Below, in pieces: positions 15,001-27,000 of a stretch of 64,000 nucleotides of DNA. A program made the translations under genes and the position numbers. This DNA is from Heterocephalus glaber (taxonomy: Eukaryota; Chordata; Mammalia; Rodentia; Bathyergidae). The notes beneath the pieces were generated by a model, which worked only from the letters and a program-made list of their open reading frames with translations, was not told the DNA's origin and searched no databases. Each line of letters opens with the position of its first letter. Within the stretch, counting starts at the first letter, position 1. The stretch is from NCBI RefSeq assembly GCF_000247695.1, contig NW_004624752.1:512831-576830 (forward strand), in the 5' to 3' direction.

Positions 15001-18000
15001 GGTCTTGTTCTCTGCCAGCCCCTTGCATGTTTAAAGATTGGCCTTATAGCTTACTGCTGTCTTTTGGAAATATTTGCTAGTCGTAGTTTGTCTGTTAGTT
15101 TTTCTAGTCACTGTTTAGGAGACATGGTCTCCCACGGCCCTTTTGACATCTTGTTCCAAACACGCTTATCCCTCTTGGTGTCCTCTGAAAGCACAGAACT
15201 GACCACAGAGCTGGTGCTTATACACAGTACAGAACCACTCTGCCATGAAAAAAGATAAACTTGGGCCGGGGATTTAGTTCAGTGATACTGTGCCTGCCTC
15301 GAAACCACAAGGTCCTGAGTTCCATCCCTGGTACCAAAAAGAAAGAAAGAAAGAAAGAAAAACTTGAGGCGTTCCTAGGTGAATGGATGCAGTTTGAGAA
15401 CATGAAGTGAAATAAGTCAGATGCACGTACAAGCTTAAATGTCACATTGTTTCTCTTATATGATAAACTCAAAATATATGTACAAATAAAGAGCAAAATA
15501 GGTGATAAAGAAGTAAGGAGAAGTCCAAATAATTCCTCACATCACCTACTTTGTTGTTTCAAAAAATATTTTTTCAAAAATATTTTAATCCATATGCTAA
15601 TTACTCATTTATACTACTAGTTTTTCTTAGTTCACTGAAAAGAATGCTTTGTGCTATTACCTGTTTGTTTCTTTGTAAGGGTCTTTTTTGTCTATGTCTT
15701 GTGCTCTGAGTACTGTTTTTGAGGATCTTGACATGTAGTTCAGAGCAGTCTCTAGCTCCTGATGATCCTCCAGCCTCAGCTTCCTAACTAAGTACTGGGA
15801 TTACAGGCCTGTACTACCATGCCTGACTGAGTAACTACTTTTAAAGTTATGATGCACAGTGTGTGTGTGTGTGTGTGTGTGTATTTTTTTCTTTTTCTTT
15901 TGTACCGGGGATTGAACTCATGACCTTGCACTTGTGAGGCAGGCGTGGTGCCACTGAGATGCATCCCTGGTCCTTTTTTTTCCTTTGGTACCTGATGCAC
16001 AGTATATTAACTATTGTTACTCTCTTACTTTGTTATGAAATTTTATTTTTTTATTTTAAAAAAAGTAGAGGGCCAGGGATGTAGCTCAATGGCAATAGTG
16101 CCTGCCTAGCAAGCGCAAGGCCCTGAGTTTGATTCCTGGTACCAAACAAAAAAAAAGAGAGAGAGAAAAGAACTGACTACAGAGCATCAGTGCTCTGATC
16201 AGTGCATTTAGCATAGAGTGCTGACTGAGGAGCACTCTAGTGGACAGGTGTTCTCAAGGGGGCAGGTATTCTCTAGGTGTTTTTTTTTTTTTTAAGATGT
16301 TGTCTTGCCATGTTGCTCAGGCTGGCCTCAAACTCCTGGACTCAAATGAACTTCCCAAATAGCTGGACTACACGCATGCACCACAGGCCTGGGCTTCTGA
16401 GATGTTTAATTTTAGGATCTTAAATGTAGAGTGCTCCTTCAGAGACCAGGAGACTCGATGTAAATAGAGAGTTGCACTGAGGACGGGTGTGTGTGGTGTG
16501 TGAGGTGCGGGTAAAACCTGAGTGTGCAGTGAGGTACAGCGTGTGTGGAGTTCCCTGCATGGTGCACAGTGTCACCCCAGGCCACTCTATCTGCCTGTCC
16601 TGTTCAGTAGTAGTGTGATTGTTCTTCTGTGTTATTTTTTGGTATCGGAAATCGAACTCAGGGCCTCATGCTTGCCAGTCAGGTGCTGTGCCAGTGAGCT
16701 ACATTCCTGGCCCTGATGTGCTCTTTTATGTAAGGACTGTAAAATATATGCTCGGGTTTCCGTCCACACCTTTTCCTAGTGTGCATTTGGACCAGTGTAC
16801 AGATTTTCAGTTATTTCATCTTCGTTCTGAGATGCTGTCTCCTCTCTGCTGATAACACCCCCTGTTCCTCTTGTGCCTAGGTCCTGGTAGTCTTCTCTCA
16901 TTCCTGTCCCTAGGATTTGACTGGTATAGGAAGTTCCAGTTGGTGCAGCTGTATGGCGTTTTCCCTTGTGACTGGCTTGCTCACCAGTGTAGTGTTCTCC
17001 AGGCTCATCCACATGGCAGGAGGTGTCAGAATTTCCATCCTTTTCATGCCACCCTTTGTTCATTCACTTATCTTTTTTGGATACTTAATTTGCTTCTACT
17101 TTTTGGCTGCTGTGATGATGTGAATGATTTATACATAATGTATAAACCTAGTGTTCATTTTTTTTTTTTTTTTTGGTACTGGGGATTGAACTCGGGACCT
17201 TGCGTTTGCAAGGCAGGCAGCAGAAAACATAGAGCTAAATCCCTGCCCCCCCCCCCCCCGTCTTCATTTTTAATGGGAGAACTGTTGTGAGTGAGTTACC
17301 ACCCTGAGGACCGAGGGCCTTCTGTGGGTGGTTTCCCAAGGCCAGCCTGGTGAACACTCTGGATATCAGGGCAGGCACCCAGTGGAATTGGGTGCAGCCA
17401 GGGCTGATGCTGACAGGCTGGGGAATTGCAGCATTTATGCTTGGTTGTGTCTTGAGGGTGAGTTGAGTCACTCTCCTCCCTTTGATCATGTGAAGTCCTG
17501 AGGGGACACGTTTGGCTGCCCTTCTGCTCACTACTCTCCCTTCTGTGTCCCTTGCAGCCCCCCTGGCCACAGAGAGGAGCCCTATCTCACGGAGGCAGGA
17601 CGGGACACCTTCGACAGGTTCTGCAGGCTCCGCCAAGAGGAGCTGCAGGTGCTCAGTGGGGGCCCCCTGCAGGCCCCGAGGCCCGTGCTAGTGACAGAGC
17701 AGGAGCTGGTGAAGGACTCACTGAATGTTCTGCTTGGGGTGGCATCGGCCACATTCTCCCTCTGCCAGGTGAATGACCAGGGTCTCTATCATAGCCGCTG
17801 TCAGCCTCTCTGGGTTCTAACATGTTAGTTTATCATCATCCTTTTATAAACTGAATCATAGTGAGATATTTATTGATTCAGTGAAACAACAGAAGCCATA
17901 CTTCCCTCTGTTCCACTCCTGTCCTTGGTGCCTCACTCTGTGTATGTGGACATCCAGTTGTCCAGCCCCATTGCTTGTATAGAGTGTTCTCATTGGGCAT

Positions 18001-21000
18001 GGTGGTGCACGCCTATAATCCCAGTACTCGGGAGACTGAGGCAGGAGGCTCGCCACAAGTTCAAAGCCAATTTAGGCTACATGGTGAGAGAGACCCTGTC
18101 TCCAAAAACCAAAAAAAAAAAAGAAAAGACAAGACCATCCAGATCCTTCCTGAAGGGTCTTGATCTCTTGTGGAAAATTAGTTCATTGGAAATGTGAGGG
18201 TTTGTTTCTGGACTCAGGATCTTATCTCCCCATTCTGTGTGTCCTGTCATCAGTCCCATAGAGGTGGCCGATAGGAGCTGTGTGGCAGCCTTGGAACTTC
18301 TTGGGGAAGTGCAGATCCTCCAACTTGGTATTTTTGTTGTTTGTGGGTCAGGGTCCAACCCCAGGCCTTGAACATTTATTGAGAGTTTTGATTCCTTTCA
18401 TCCTTTCTGCAATGTCTTTTAGTTCTTTTTCGGTGGGCTGTGTGTGTGTGCTGAGGATTGAACCCAGAACATTGCACATGCTAGGTACATACTCTACCAC
18501 TGTGCTGTATCCCCAGCCCGTTTTATTCATTGTATTTGGAGACAGGGTCTCTAAATTGCCCAGGCTGCTTTTGAATTTGCAGTCCTCTTGCCTCAGCCTC
18601 CCACTTAGCTGGGATTACAAGCATATGCCATTGTACCCAGCAATGTTTTGTAGTTTCTATTGTACAAAGTACAATGAAAGTATTTTACTTTTTTTTTAAA
18701 TTGGCGACATGGTCTTGCTATGTAGTTCAGGCTGATCTTGAACTCACTATGTAGCCCCCAGGCTGACTGGGAACTCCTAGTGATTTTCCTGCTTTGTCTC
18801 CTGAGTGCTGGGATTACAGGTGTGCACCACCCCACCTGGCAGTATTTTATGTTCTCGCCTAAATTTATTCCTAATTATTTTACTCCTTGGCTGATATTGG
18901 AAATTAAATTATTTTCTTATTTTTTTTAATATATTTTTCATGGCTGGTGTATAGAAATGAGCTGGTTTTTGTGTGCTGATTTTTTATTTTTTTATTTTTT
19001 GGTACCGGGGATTGAACTCGGGTCCTTGCGCTTGCGCAGCAGGCGATGAAACCACTGAGCTACATCCCTGGCCCTGTGGTGATTTTTTTTTTTTTTTGGA
19101 CAGGGTCTCACTGTGTAATTCAGGCTGGCCTTGAGCTCACTAGTCCAGCCGGGCCTTTAACTCCTCCTGGTCTTCCTGCCTCAGCCTCCTGAGTGTTGGG
19201 ATTATAGGCATGTATCTCCAGGCCCAGGCTGTGTGCTGATTTTGTAATCTGCAGCTTTGCTGAATTTATTAGATCTGAACATTTTTTGTGTGGATTCTTG
19301 AGTGTTCTACATATAAGAGTGTGCCATCTAAAACCAAGTAATTTTGCTCCTTGTTTTACAATTTGGATAAATTTTATTTTATTATTTCTTTTTTTTTTTA
19401 TGTTGGGGATAGAACCCAGGGCATTGTGTATGCTGGGTGAATGCTCTACCACTGAGCCATACTCCCAGCCTAGGTATTTTCTTATATTTTATTTTGTTAA
19501 ATCAGTGGGATCGTCCCCATTTTGATTTTAGTAATTTGGTTTTTGGTTTTTTTGGTACCGGGGCTCAAACTCGGGTCTTTCCGCTTGCAGGGCAGGTGAT
19601 GGAACCACTGAGCTAAATCCCCGGCAGATTTTAGTAATCTGAATGTTTTTTTCATACTCATTTTTTTTCTTATTCATTCTAGCTAAAGGTTTGTTAGTTT
19701 GTTAACCTTTTCAAAGAAATAGCTTTTAGGGCTAGGGTATAGCTTATAGTAGAGCCCAGCATGTGTGAGGCCCTGGATTCAATCTCCAGCAGTGAAAAAA
19801 GAAAGACAGGGAGGGAGGGAGAAATCAGCTTTTAGTTTAGTTGATCCTGTTGTGTTTCTATTCTTTATCTTATCTCTGCTCTGTGTTATTTCTTTCCTCC
19901 TGATAGTTTTGGGGTGACTAGCAGTTAGCTTTTCACAATTGATTGGACATTTCTTTCTCAGTGTAGCCACTTAGAGCTGTCACTTTCCTGCCACATTGAT
20001 TTCACTGAATCCCATAGATTGGTTGTCCTGAGCCTCTTGTAGGTTGTTCCCACCCCCAGAGCTATAAACAGTGTTGAGGGGGACACACTGTGACGAGTCT
20101 TTGTATATCTCCCATTGTTTCTTTTGGACATGGCCCTGGGAGCTGAAGTATCAGATCTAGCAGCAAATCTGTTTTTAAAGGGTCTGTCCCTAAGAAGGCT
20201 TGTGTTTCCTTCTTGGTTTTTTTTTTTTTTTGGTACTGGGGATCGAACTTGGGACCTTGCGCTTGCAAGGCAGGCACCGGAACCACTGAGCTAAATCCCC
20301 GGCCCTTGTGTTTCCTTCTTGTGTTGTGGGGAAGTAGTTGTTGGAGGTGTCCGTTTCCCTGTACCCTTTCCACAGCTGGAAGGTGTCTTTATGTATCGTC
20401 AGTGAAGAACTACTGTATATCTTTCTCCAGTTTGTCTGTCTTTTATTACTAGGAGGGAGGCCCTTTGGGGCATGCTTTTTTTGTGTGTGTGGTCCCAGGG
20501 ATCGAACTGAGGACCTTGCACTTGTGAGGCAGTTGTGGTACCACTGAGCTAAATCCTCGGCCCCTGGGGTATGCTTTGGAGGGATCTGCCTTTTGCTTTT
20601 GGAACTTCCTGCTGGTGTGTCTTGGAGGGCCTGGTGGCAGCATTTGGGGTCTGGGTGCCTGGCCTCTGGACCCTCTCTGTCTCTAGCCAGCTCAGGCCTT
20701 CGTGGTGGCCCGAGGTGTCCATGTGTCGGGCGCCTCCCCTGAGAGCATCAGCAGCATCCTGTCAGAGGTGGCAGCGTATGGGACCTGCTACACGCGCCTC
20801 AGCCACTTCTCCCTGCAGCCCGCCCTGGGCTCCTCCTGCAGCAGGGGCCTGGTGTTCCAGGTACGCCTTCATGTTCTGGAGCAGAGGGTCTGGGAGACCC
20901 ACCTTTAGGAGGGGTGCTGGTGATGGGCTACACTTCTTCCATTGTCCCAGTGGAACCTGGGGCTAGCATGTCTGGGCCAGGTGCCCCCCTGTTCTGTACA

Positions 21001-24000
21001 TGGCAGGGTGGTCCTAACTCTCAGGGTGCCCCGAGTGAGCCTGTCTGCCTTCCACAGTCCATGTTTTGTGGAAAGCCTACAGCTAGCTCTGTGTGGGTGG
21101 ATTCCGGAGGAGAGCCGGGCACACCTTCGAGGGGTGTGGAAGCCCCAAGGGGACCCAAGGCTGCAGACCTTAGGGCACAGGTCACAGTGGGCACCCAGGG
21201 TTTAGAAAGGCCATAGTTCCTGGTCGTCCCACACACATGGGCAGGCCAGGCCAGGCCAGGTCACTGGGGTGGTGGACAGGGGTCATTCCTGGCCGCCTCA
21301 TTTTGGGGAACTTGGGGGCTGTGTGCTGTGCTGCCTGTGGTTCCAGCAGAGCTGGCATCTGGGGTGGGGCTGGGCCTGTTTTCCGGGCTCCTGTCCTCCT
21401 GTGCCATAGCTGCAGGGTGGGCTACTGCAGGTTCAGCAACATCCCTGCCCTGGCCCTCACCCATAGGCCTTCACCAGCGGCCTGCGAAGGTACCTGCAGT
21501 ATTACCGAGCTTGTGTCCTCGCCACCCCGCCCACCCTGAGCCTCCTCACCATTGGCTTTCTCTTCAAGAAGCTGGGCCGGCAGCTCCGGTGAGCCTCAGC
21601 ATAGTCCTGGTATCAGGTCTGGGGCACAGGCGTGGCCTGCTAGGGCAGAGGGCCCCCCTGGGGATGATGGAGTTTGGCTCTTTAAGTCACTGATGGCCCT
21701 TGCATGGTGCAGCCCTGCCTGGCCTGGGCCCCAGCAATGGGGCTTGTGGATGTGGCCTCAGTTGGCTCACTAGCCCTGTGGAAACAATGGGCCGTGTCCC
21801 CGGACAGGTGCTGTCAGAGAAAAGAGAGGCAGGGGCTGGGGGAGTTCATGTTCCAGGCAGCAAGGGGACTGAGGGTAGAGTTGGGGCCAGGCACAGTATA
21901 GGAGGGGTCTGGCCAGAAGCCAGTCCCCTGGGGGGGTGTGAAGATACACAGGGACTTTGGTCTTTGGTCTGGTCCAGCCTGGGGACCCTGCACCCCATCA
22001 CCTGTGATCTGGCCTTTGGTCTAGGTACTTGGCTGAGCTCTGTGGTGTTGGTGCCATGCTCCTGGGAACTGGCGGAGGAGAGCCTAGGGCTGTGTTCCCC
22101 ACTGTGAGTTTTCAGCTCTGCCGAGGGTGCTGGCTTCGGGCGGGGTGGCATCCATGCAAAGCTCTGCAGTGACCTTCACCTCTGCAGGGCGTGAGGCTGC
22201 TGTCCTACCTCTACCAGGAGGCGTTGGACAACTGCAGCAATGAGCACTACCCCGTGCTGCTGTCCCTACTGAAGACAAGCTGTGAACCCTACACACGGTG
22301 GGTGCCTAGGTGGGCGGCCACACAGGGACTCGGACTGGGTATCTTGGTGGGACCCTCCCCCACCCCACCCCCTTTTACTCTGCCTGGCTGCTGTGCAGGT
22401 TCATCCGTGACTGGGTGTACAGCGGGGTCCTCGGAGACGTCTATGGGGAATTTATGATCCAGGGGAACGATGAGTACCTCGGCTGCAGAGGTGGGTGTCT
22501 GTGGCTGCTGGGTGGGGCCTGGCGCCTCAGAGCAGGGCCACAGCAACTGCAGACCCTGCACTTTACATCCGTGTAGACAAGTCTTACTGGACCCATGGCT
22601 TCGCGCTTATTTCCAAAGAGGTGGAAGACTGCGTCCCGGTGTTCCTGAGGCACGTGGCACACGATGTGTACATCTGCGGGAAGACCATCAACCTGCTGAA
22701 GCTCTGCTGTCCTCAGGTGAGGCCCTGAGCCCACACAGCAACAAGGGGGGAACTGGAAGCCGGCCATCCAGGGATGACACTGGCTGGTGGCAGCAATATG
22801 TCTCTGTGTGAGGGGTGGGAGATCTCACGGACATCTTGGCCTCTGCTAAAGGGTCTTCTGTGGGAATCTGGTATTGGACCCATCTAGTGGCTCCTGGGGC
22901 GAGGCCCCATGTGCTGGGCAGGGGCTGTCCGATACTCACATCGGGGACACTTGCTGCATGTCACTGATGAGGGTGATGCTGCCCCGGTGGTAAGGGATGC
23001 ATAGGTTCTGAGCAGAAGCGTGTGCCTGTCCCTGTGTGTGTTATGTCCCAGCCCTGCCCTTGCATCCGTGCATGCTCACCGCAGCCCCTCCCTGGCAGCA
23101 CTACCTCTGTTGGTCGGACATCCCTGTCCCTCGCATCTCAGTGATTTTCTCCCTGGAGGAGCTGAAGGAGGTCGAGAAGGACTGCGCAGTGTACGTGGGG
23201 CGCATGGAGCGGGTGGCCCGCCACAGCTCCATCAGCAAGGAGGAGAAGGTGCTTTGATGCAGGCCTCGGGCTAGCTGAGTAAGACGGGGTGGCTCCTTTA
23301 GGCACTCTGAGTGCGGTGTGCAGGTGGGGACACCAGCAGTGTTAGAAATGTGTCCTGGAAAACAAAAGAAAAGAAAAAAAAAAAGAAATTGTCCTGGAGC
23401 TAGGTGCCCAGAGCAGGGGCTCTTTTCCTTCTCCCTGAGTTGGTGGCTTTGCCAATTGCGGAGCTCCACAGTGGCCTCCCAGGGACCCCTGGGTGAAGGC
23501 AAGACAGGCATCTCAGGACAGCAGGGTCGGGATTCCTGCTCAGGTGACTTCTCCTGCCCAGAGGGGACGAGTGGCTGGAGTGGGGCCACTGTTCTCCAGC
23601 ATTCTCTGGGAGCGAGTGGAGAGCAGGTCAGTGCCATTCCCAGGAAAACCCTCCTGGTCTGGTTTCTGGTAGGGGCGGCAGGGAGCCCCTCTCCAAGGCC
23701 CTCAGTCCCCTCCAGTGGGCACAGCCTGGGAGGCTCAGCCCTGATGACTGAGAGTGCTTTACCTCCAGTCAGGTACCTGGAGCCAAAGGCCCCCTGACCT
23801 CGCCCTGTGCTCTCACAGTGGTGGTGGAGACATTATACCTGCTGACCCTGATCTGTGCAGCCCCTCTCCAGGGCCAAGCTAGGGAATGGGAAAGAATTGG
23901 ATGCTTTGTTTGTTGACTTTTAGGAATTACGTATGGAAATTGCAAAACAAGAATTAATTGCCCATGCTCGGGAGGCGGCTTCCAGGGTCCTTCGTGAACT

Positions 24001-27000
24001 CAGTGGTGAGCATGGCTCCACATTTCCCAGTATGGTTTTGGGGCCCTCCTGAGGCTCCTCCTGACCATGCCCCTCCCCTGCCCAATGTAGACCGGCAGAC
24101 CTCGGAACAGATGGCCTTGGACACCCGGAAGCGAGAGCAGTTCCAGCGGCTGAAGGAACAGTTTGTGAAGGACCAGGAGGTGGGTGGGCCCAGCCTCTGG
24201 GGGCTCTGGCTCCGGGAATCCACATTTAGCAAACAAGGCTGTGTGTGTTGTGTAGCGGCGCCTGGCGGCCAGACAGGAAGAGCTAGATGAGGACTTCAGC
24301 TACGCCCCCGAGGCCCTGGAGGAGGAGCTGGAGAAGAAAGCCAGGTGTGGCTGCGTGGCAGGGTGGCGGCTGGGCATGGCTTGGCAGGCTCTGGGCTGGT
24401 TTGGTCTTAGTGATGGTCAGTTTGTTTTCTGTTCTGAAACGCTGAAGGCACACACCAAGGTACACAAGTGGGTGTGCTGAGTGGTTAGGGCCATGCTCTA
24501 CCTGTGGGCTTCCTCAGCTGTCCCAGAGGCTCCTTGTGGACTTGGGTCCAGGCAAGGTACACACGGAGTGATGCTATCCTGTCTCTATTCATTCTTCTTC
24601 ATTGTAAGTAGCTTCTGTGTGTTACTATCCAGCAGAGGACGGCCATCTGGCTGGCAGAGCTGCTGGGAGTCCATCTCTGTGTGGTATCAGTAGCTTCTTC
24701 CCTAAACTGGGGCCTCACTGTTTCAGTGGGAGCCCTGCCTTGGAGGGCAGCTTCTTCCCAGCCGGTGTGTGATGCTCCACTGTCCCAGCCTTCAGTGCTG
24801 CTCATGGTACAGGTGGAGTTGTACCTTGAGGTCATGCCAGGTGTGCCATGCCATTGTGACCACTTGTGCTTATGTTCAGGAACTGGGTACGGTGGCCATG
24901 TTCTTGGCTTATGGTGGCCAAATTGGAGATGGCCACTTCTGTTTGGGCCCAGCTGCCTGCCAGTAGGAAGCTCAGGTCTCTGGGTCTGCACCGCTTCTGC
25001 TCTGGGTGCTGTTGTGCATAGGTCTTCCGGTCCTCTGGTATTTGGGTCTGCAGAGCAGGAAGATGGCTGCTGTTGGGGAAGGGAGCCCCTCTCCAGAGGG
25101 TGGGGCCCAGCTCCTGCTCTGGTGGGGCCTTTTGGTATATGCAGCAGATGTTTGCTGCCTCCTTTTTGGGTACTAGCCTGCCATGGCCTCCTTGTCTGGA
25201 AGGGAAAAAAAGACCCACCTGACAAGCTCAAAGCCTGTGGGAAGAGGGAGGTCAAGGCCAGCACCAGGTCACCTGGGAACCTGCTGGACAGTGTGGAGGG
25301 ATGAGGTGACCATGTCCTCTGATGGCTCCAGGCAGGCACTGGTTGACCACTATAGCAAGTTGTCCGCAGAGGCAGCTCGTCGGGAACAGAAGGCCCTGTG
25401 GAGAGTCCAGAGGCACCGTCTGGGAAGTGCGAGGCTTCATTTTCTTCTAGATGATGAGAAGTGCCTTCAGGTACCTCGGGATGTCAGCATCTGGTTCTCT
25501 GCCCCTGCATGTAGACCCTGGTTCTCCTGGCTGTAGGAGTGCTTTTGCCTTACTCTGGGGCTGTGCAGGTACAGGGTGTGGAGCTGGTGGTTAACTTAGC
25601 CTTGTGTGGTGGTTGAGGGATGCTGTGTGGAGGCCATGAGTGCTGGTGCCAGTGTTGCGGTCATTCTCTGAAGCTGCCACCTCATCTGCTGGGTTGCATT
25701 TCAGGAGATGCTGAGAGACATGTCTGAGGCTTGCCGGCCACAGGAGCCACTGGGTGTCCTCCCACTTGCACGCTCCCAGGTGAGGGGCTGGCCCAGGACC
25801 TGGGGCTCCCTGCTGGTGCTCTGAGCTGGATGCACCTGGCCTGGATGTCCCTGTGTCCTTTGGCACATAGTAGGTAGGGTCACGGTTGCAGACCTGACTG
25901 AGGGACAAAGTTATATGGCCAGAGGGAAAAGGAGCAGACTGGCTCCAGTGTGCACTTCCATTTCAGGTCCTGTCTGCAAGTCCTGAGCACTCAGATGGAG
26001 GCCAGAGCTGTGATCCAGGACCCCCCAAGCAGCCCGAGGATTACCTGGGCAGGCTGAATGCACCAGCGCTGCAGCCCCTGCAGTCTCCAGCAGAGGGGGC
26101 CAGGCCGTTCTCTGCTGGCCTCAGCATCACCGACTTCCTGCCTGCAGGCTCAGGGGCAGAGCAGCCTGTGCAGGACGGGACTCCTCTCCTTGATCACGCG
26201 CTGCAGGCCATCTGCTCAGACCTGTTCCTCTCACCCACAGTAAAGGCACCCTCAGCAGAGGGGACACTGCCTGTGCAGCCACAGGAATATGATTTTAGTA
26301 CCATTCTGAGGCCAGCTCCGATTGCCTTGCTTTCACCAGAGTCCCCACAGGCTGTCAAAGGCAGTGAGGAACAGCAGCTGTGGGTGGACACACGTGTGAC
26401 GCCGGATGAGTGTGCACCAGACACTCAGGTGCCTCTGCCGTGCCCGCTGAGGCATGGTGCTACACAGGAGTCCAGCAGCCAGCCCCCTGGGTGGTCCCCC
26501 TCAACCACGTTAGAGGCAACTGCTCCAGCAGAGGACTGTGCTGCTGGAACAGCTGCCTCCCGGCCACGCTGGAACATCCATGGCCATGTGTCGGATGCCA
26601 GCATCCGGGTTGGGGAGAACGTGTCAGATGTGGCTGCCTCCCGGCCACGCTGGAACGTCCACGGCCATGTGTCAGATGCCAGCATCCGGGTTGGAGAGAA
26701 TGTGTCAGATGTGGCNNNNNNNNNNNNNNNNNNNNNNNNNNNNNNNNNNNNNNNNNNNNNNNNNNNNNNNNNNNNNNNNNNNNNNNNNNNNNNNNNNNNN
26801 NNNNNNNNNNNNNNNTCCACGGCCATGTGTCAGATGCCAGCATCCGGGTTGGAGAGAATGTGTCAGATGTGGCTGCCTCCCGGCCACGCTGGAACATCCA
26901 CGGCCATGTGTCAGATGCCAGCATCCGGGTTGGGGAGAACGTGTCAGATGTGGCTGCCTCCCGGCCACGTTGGAATATCCATGGGCATGTCTCAGACGCC

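Larger units (their letters stand above)
14109..17557 (+). other. TUBGCP6 intron 2
   Basis: A 3.4-kb intron. The first 1.1 kb looks unique. From 15263 onward it is loaded with ID and B1 SINEs, listed separately. No other gene is visible. Confidence 0.85.
17769..20686 (+). other. TUBGCP6 intron 3, SINE-packed
   Basis: A 2.9-kb intron in which about half the sequence is recognisable SINE (ten or so copies). No exon or other gene is seen. Confidence 0.85.

Noticed and set aside
15263..15340. tRNA gene, suggested by tRNA-like box sequences
   Set aside because: The tRNA-like blocks here and at the other ID sites carry A-rich tails and occur as many dispersed copies; they are ID SINEs derived from tRNA-Ala/BC1, not tRNA genes.
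26700..26830. Frameshift in TUBGCP6 suggesting a pseudogene
   Set aside because: The frame change coincides with a 100-N placeholder gap, and all other exons are intact and in phase.
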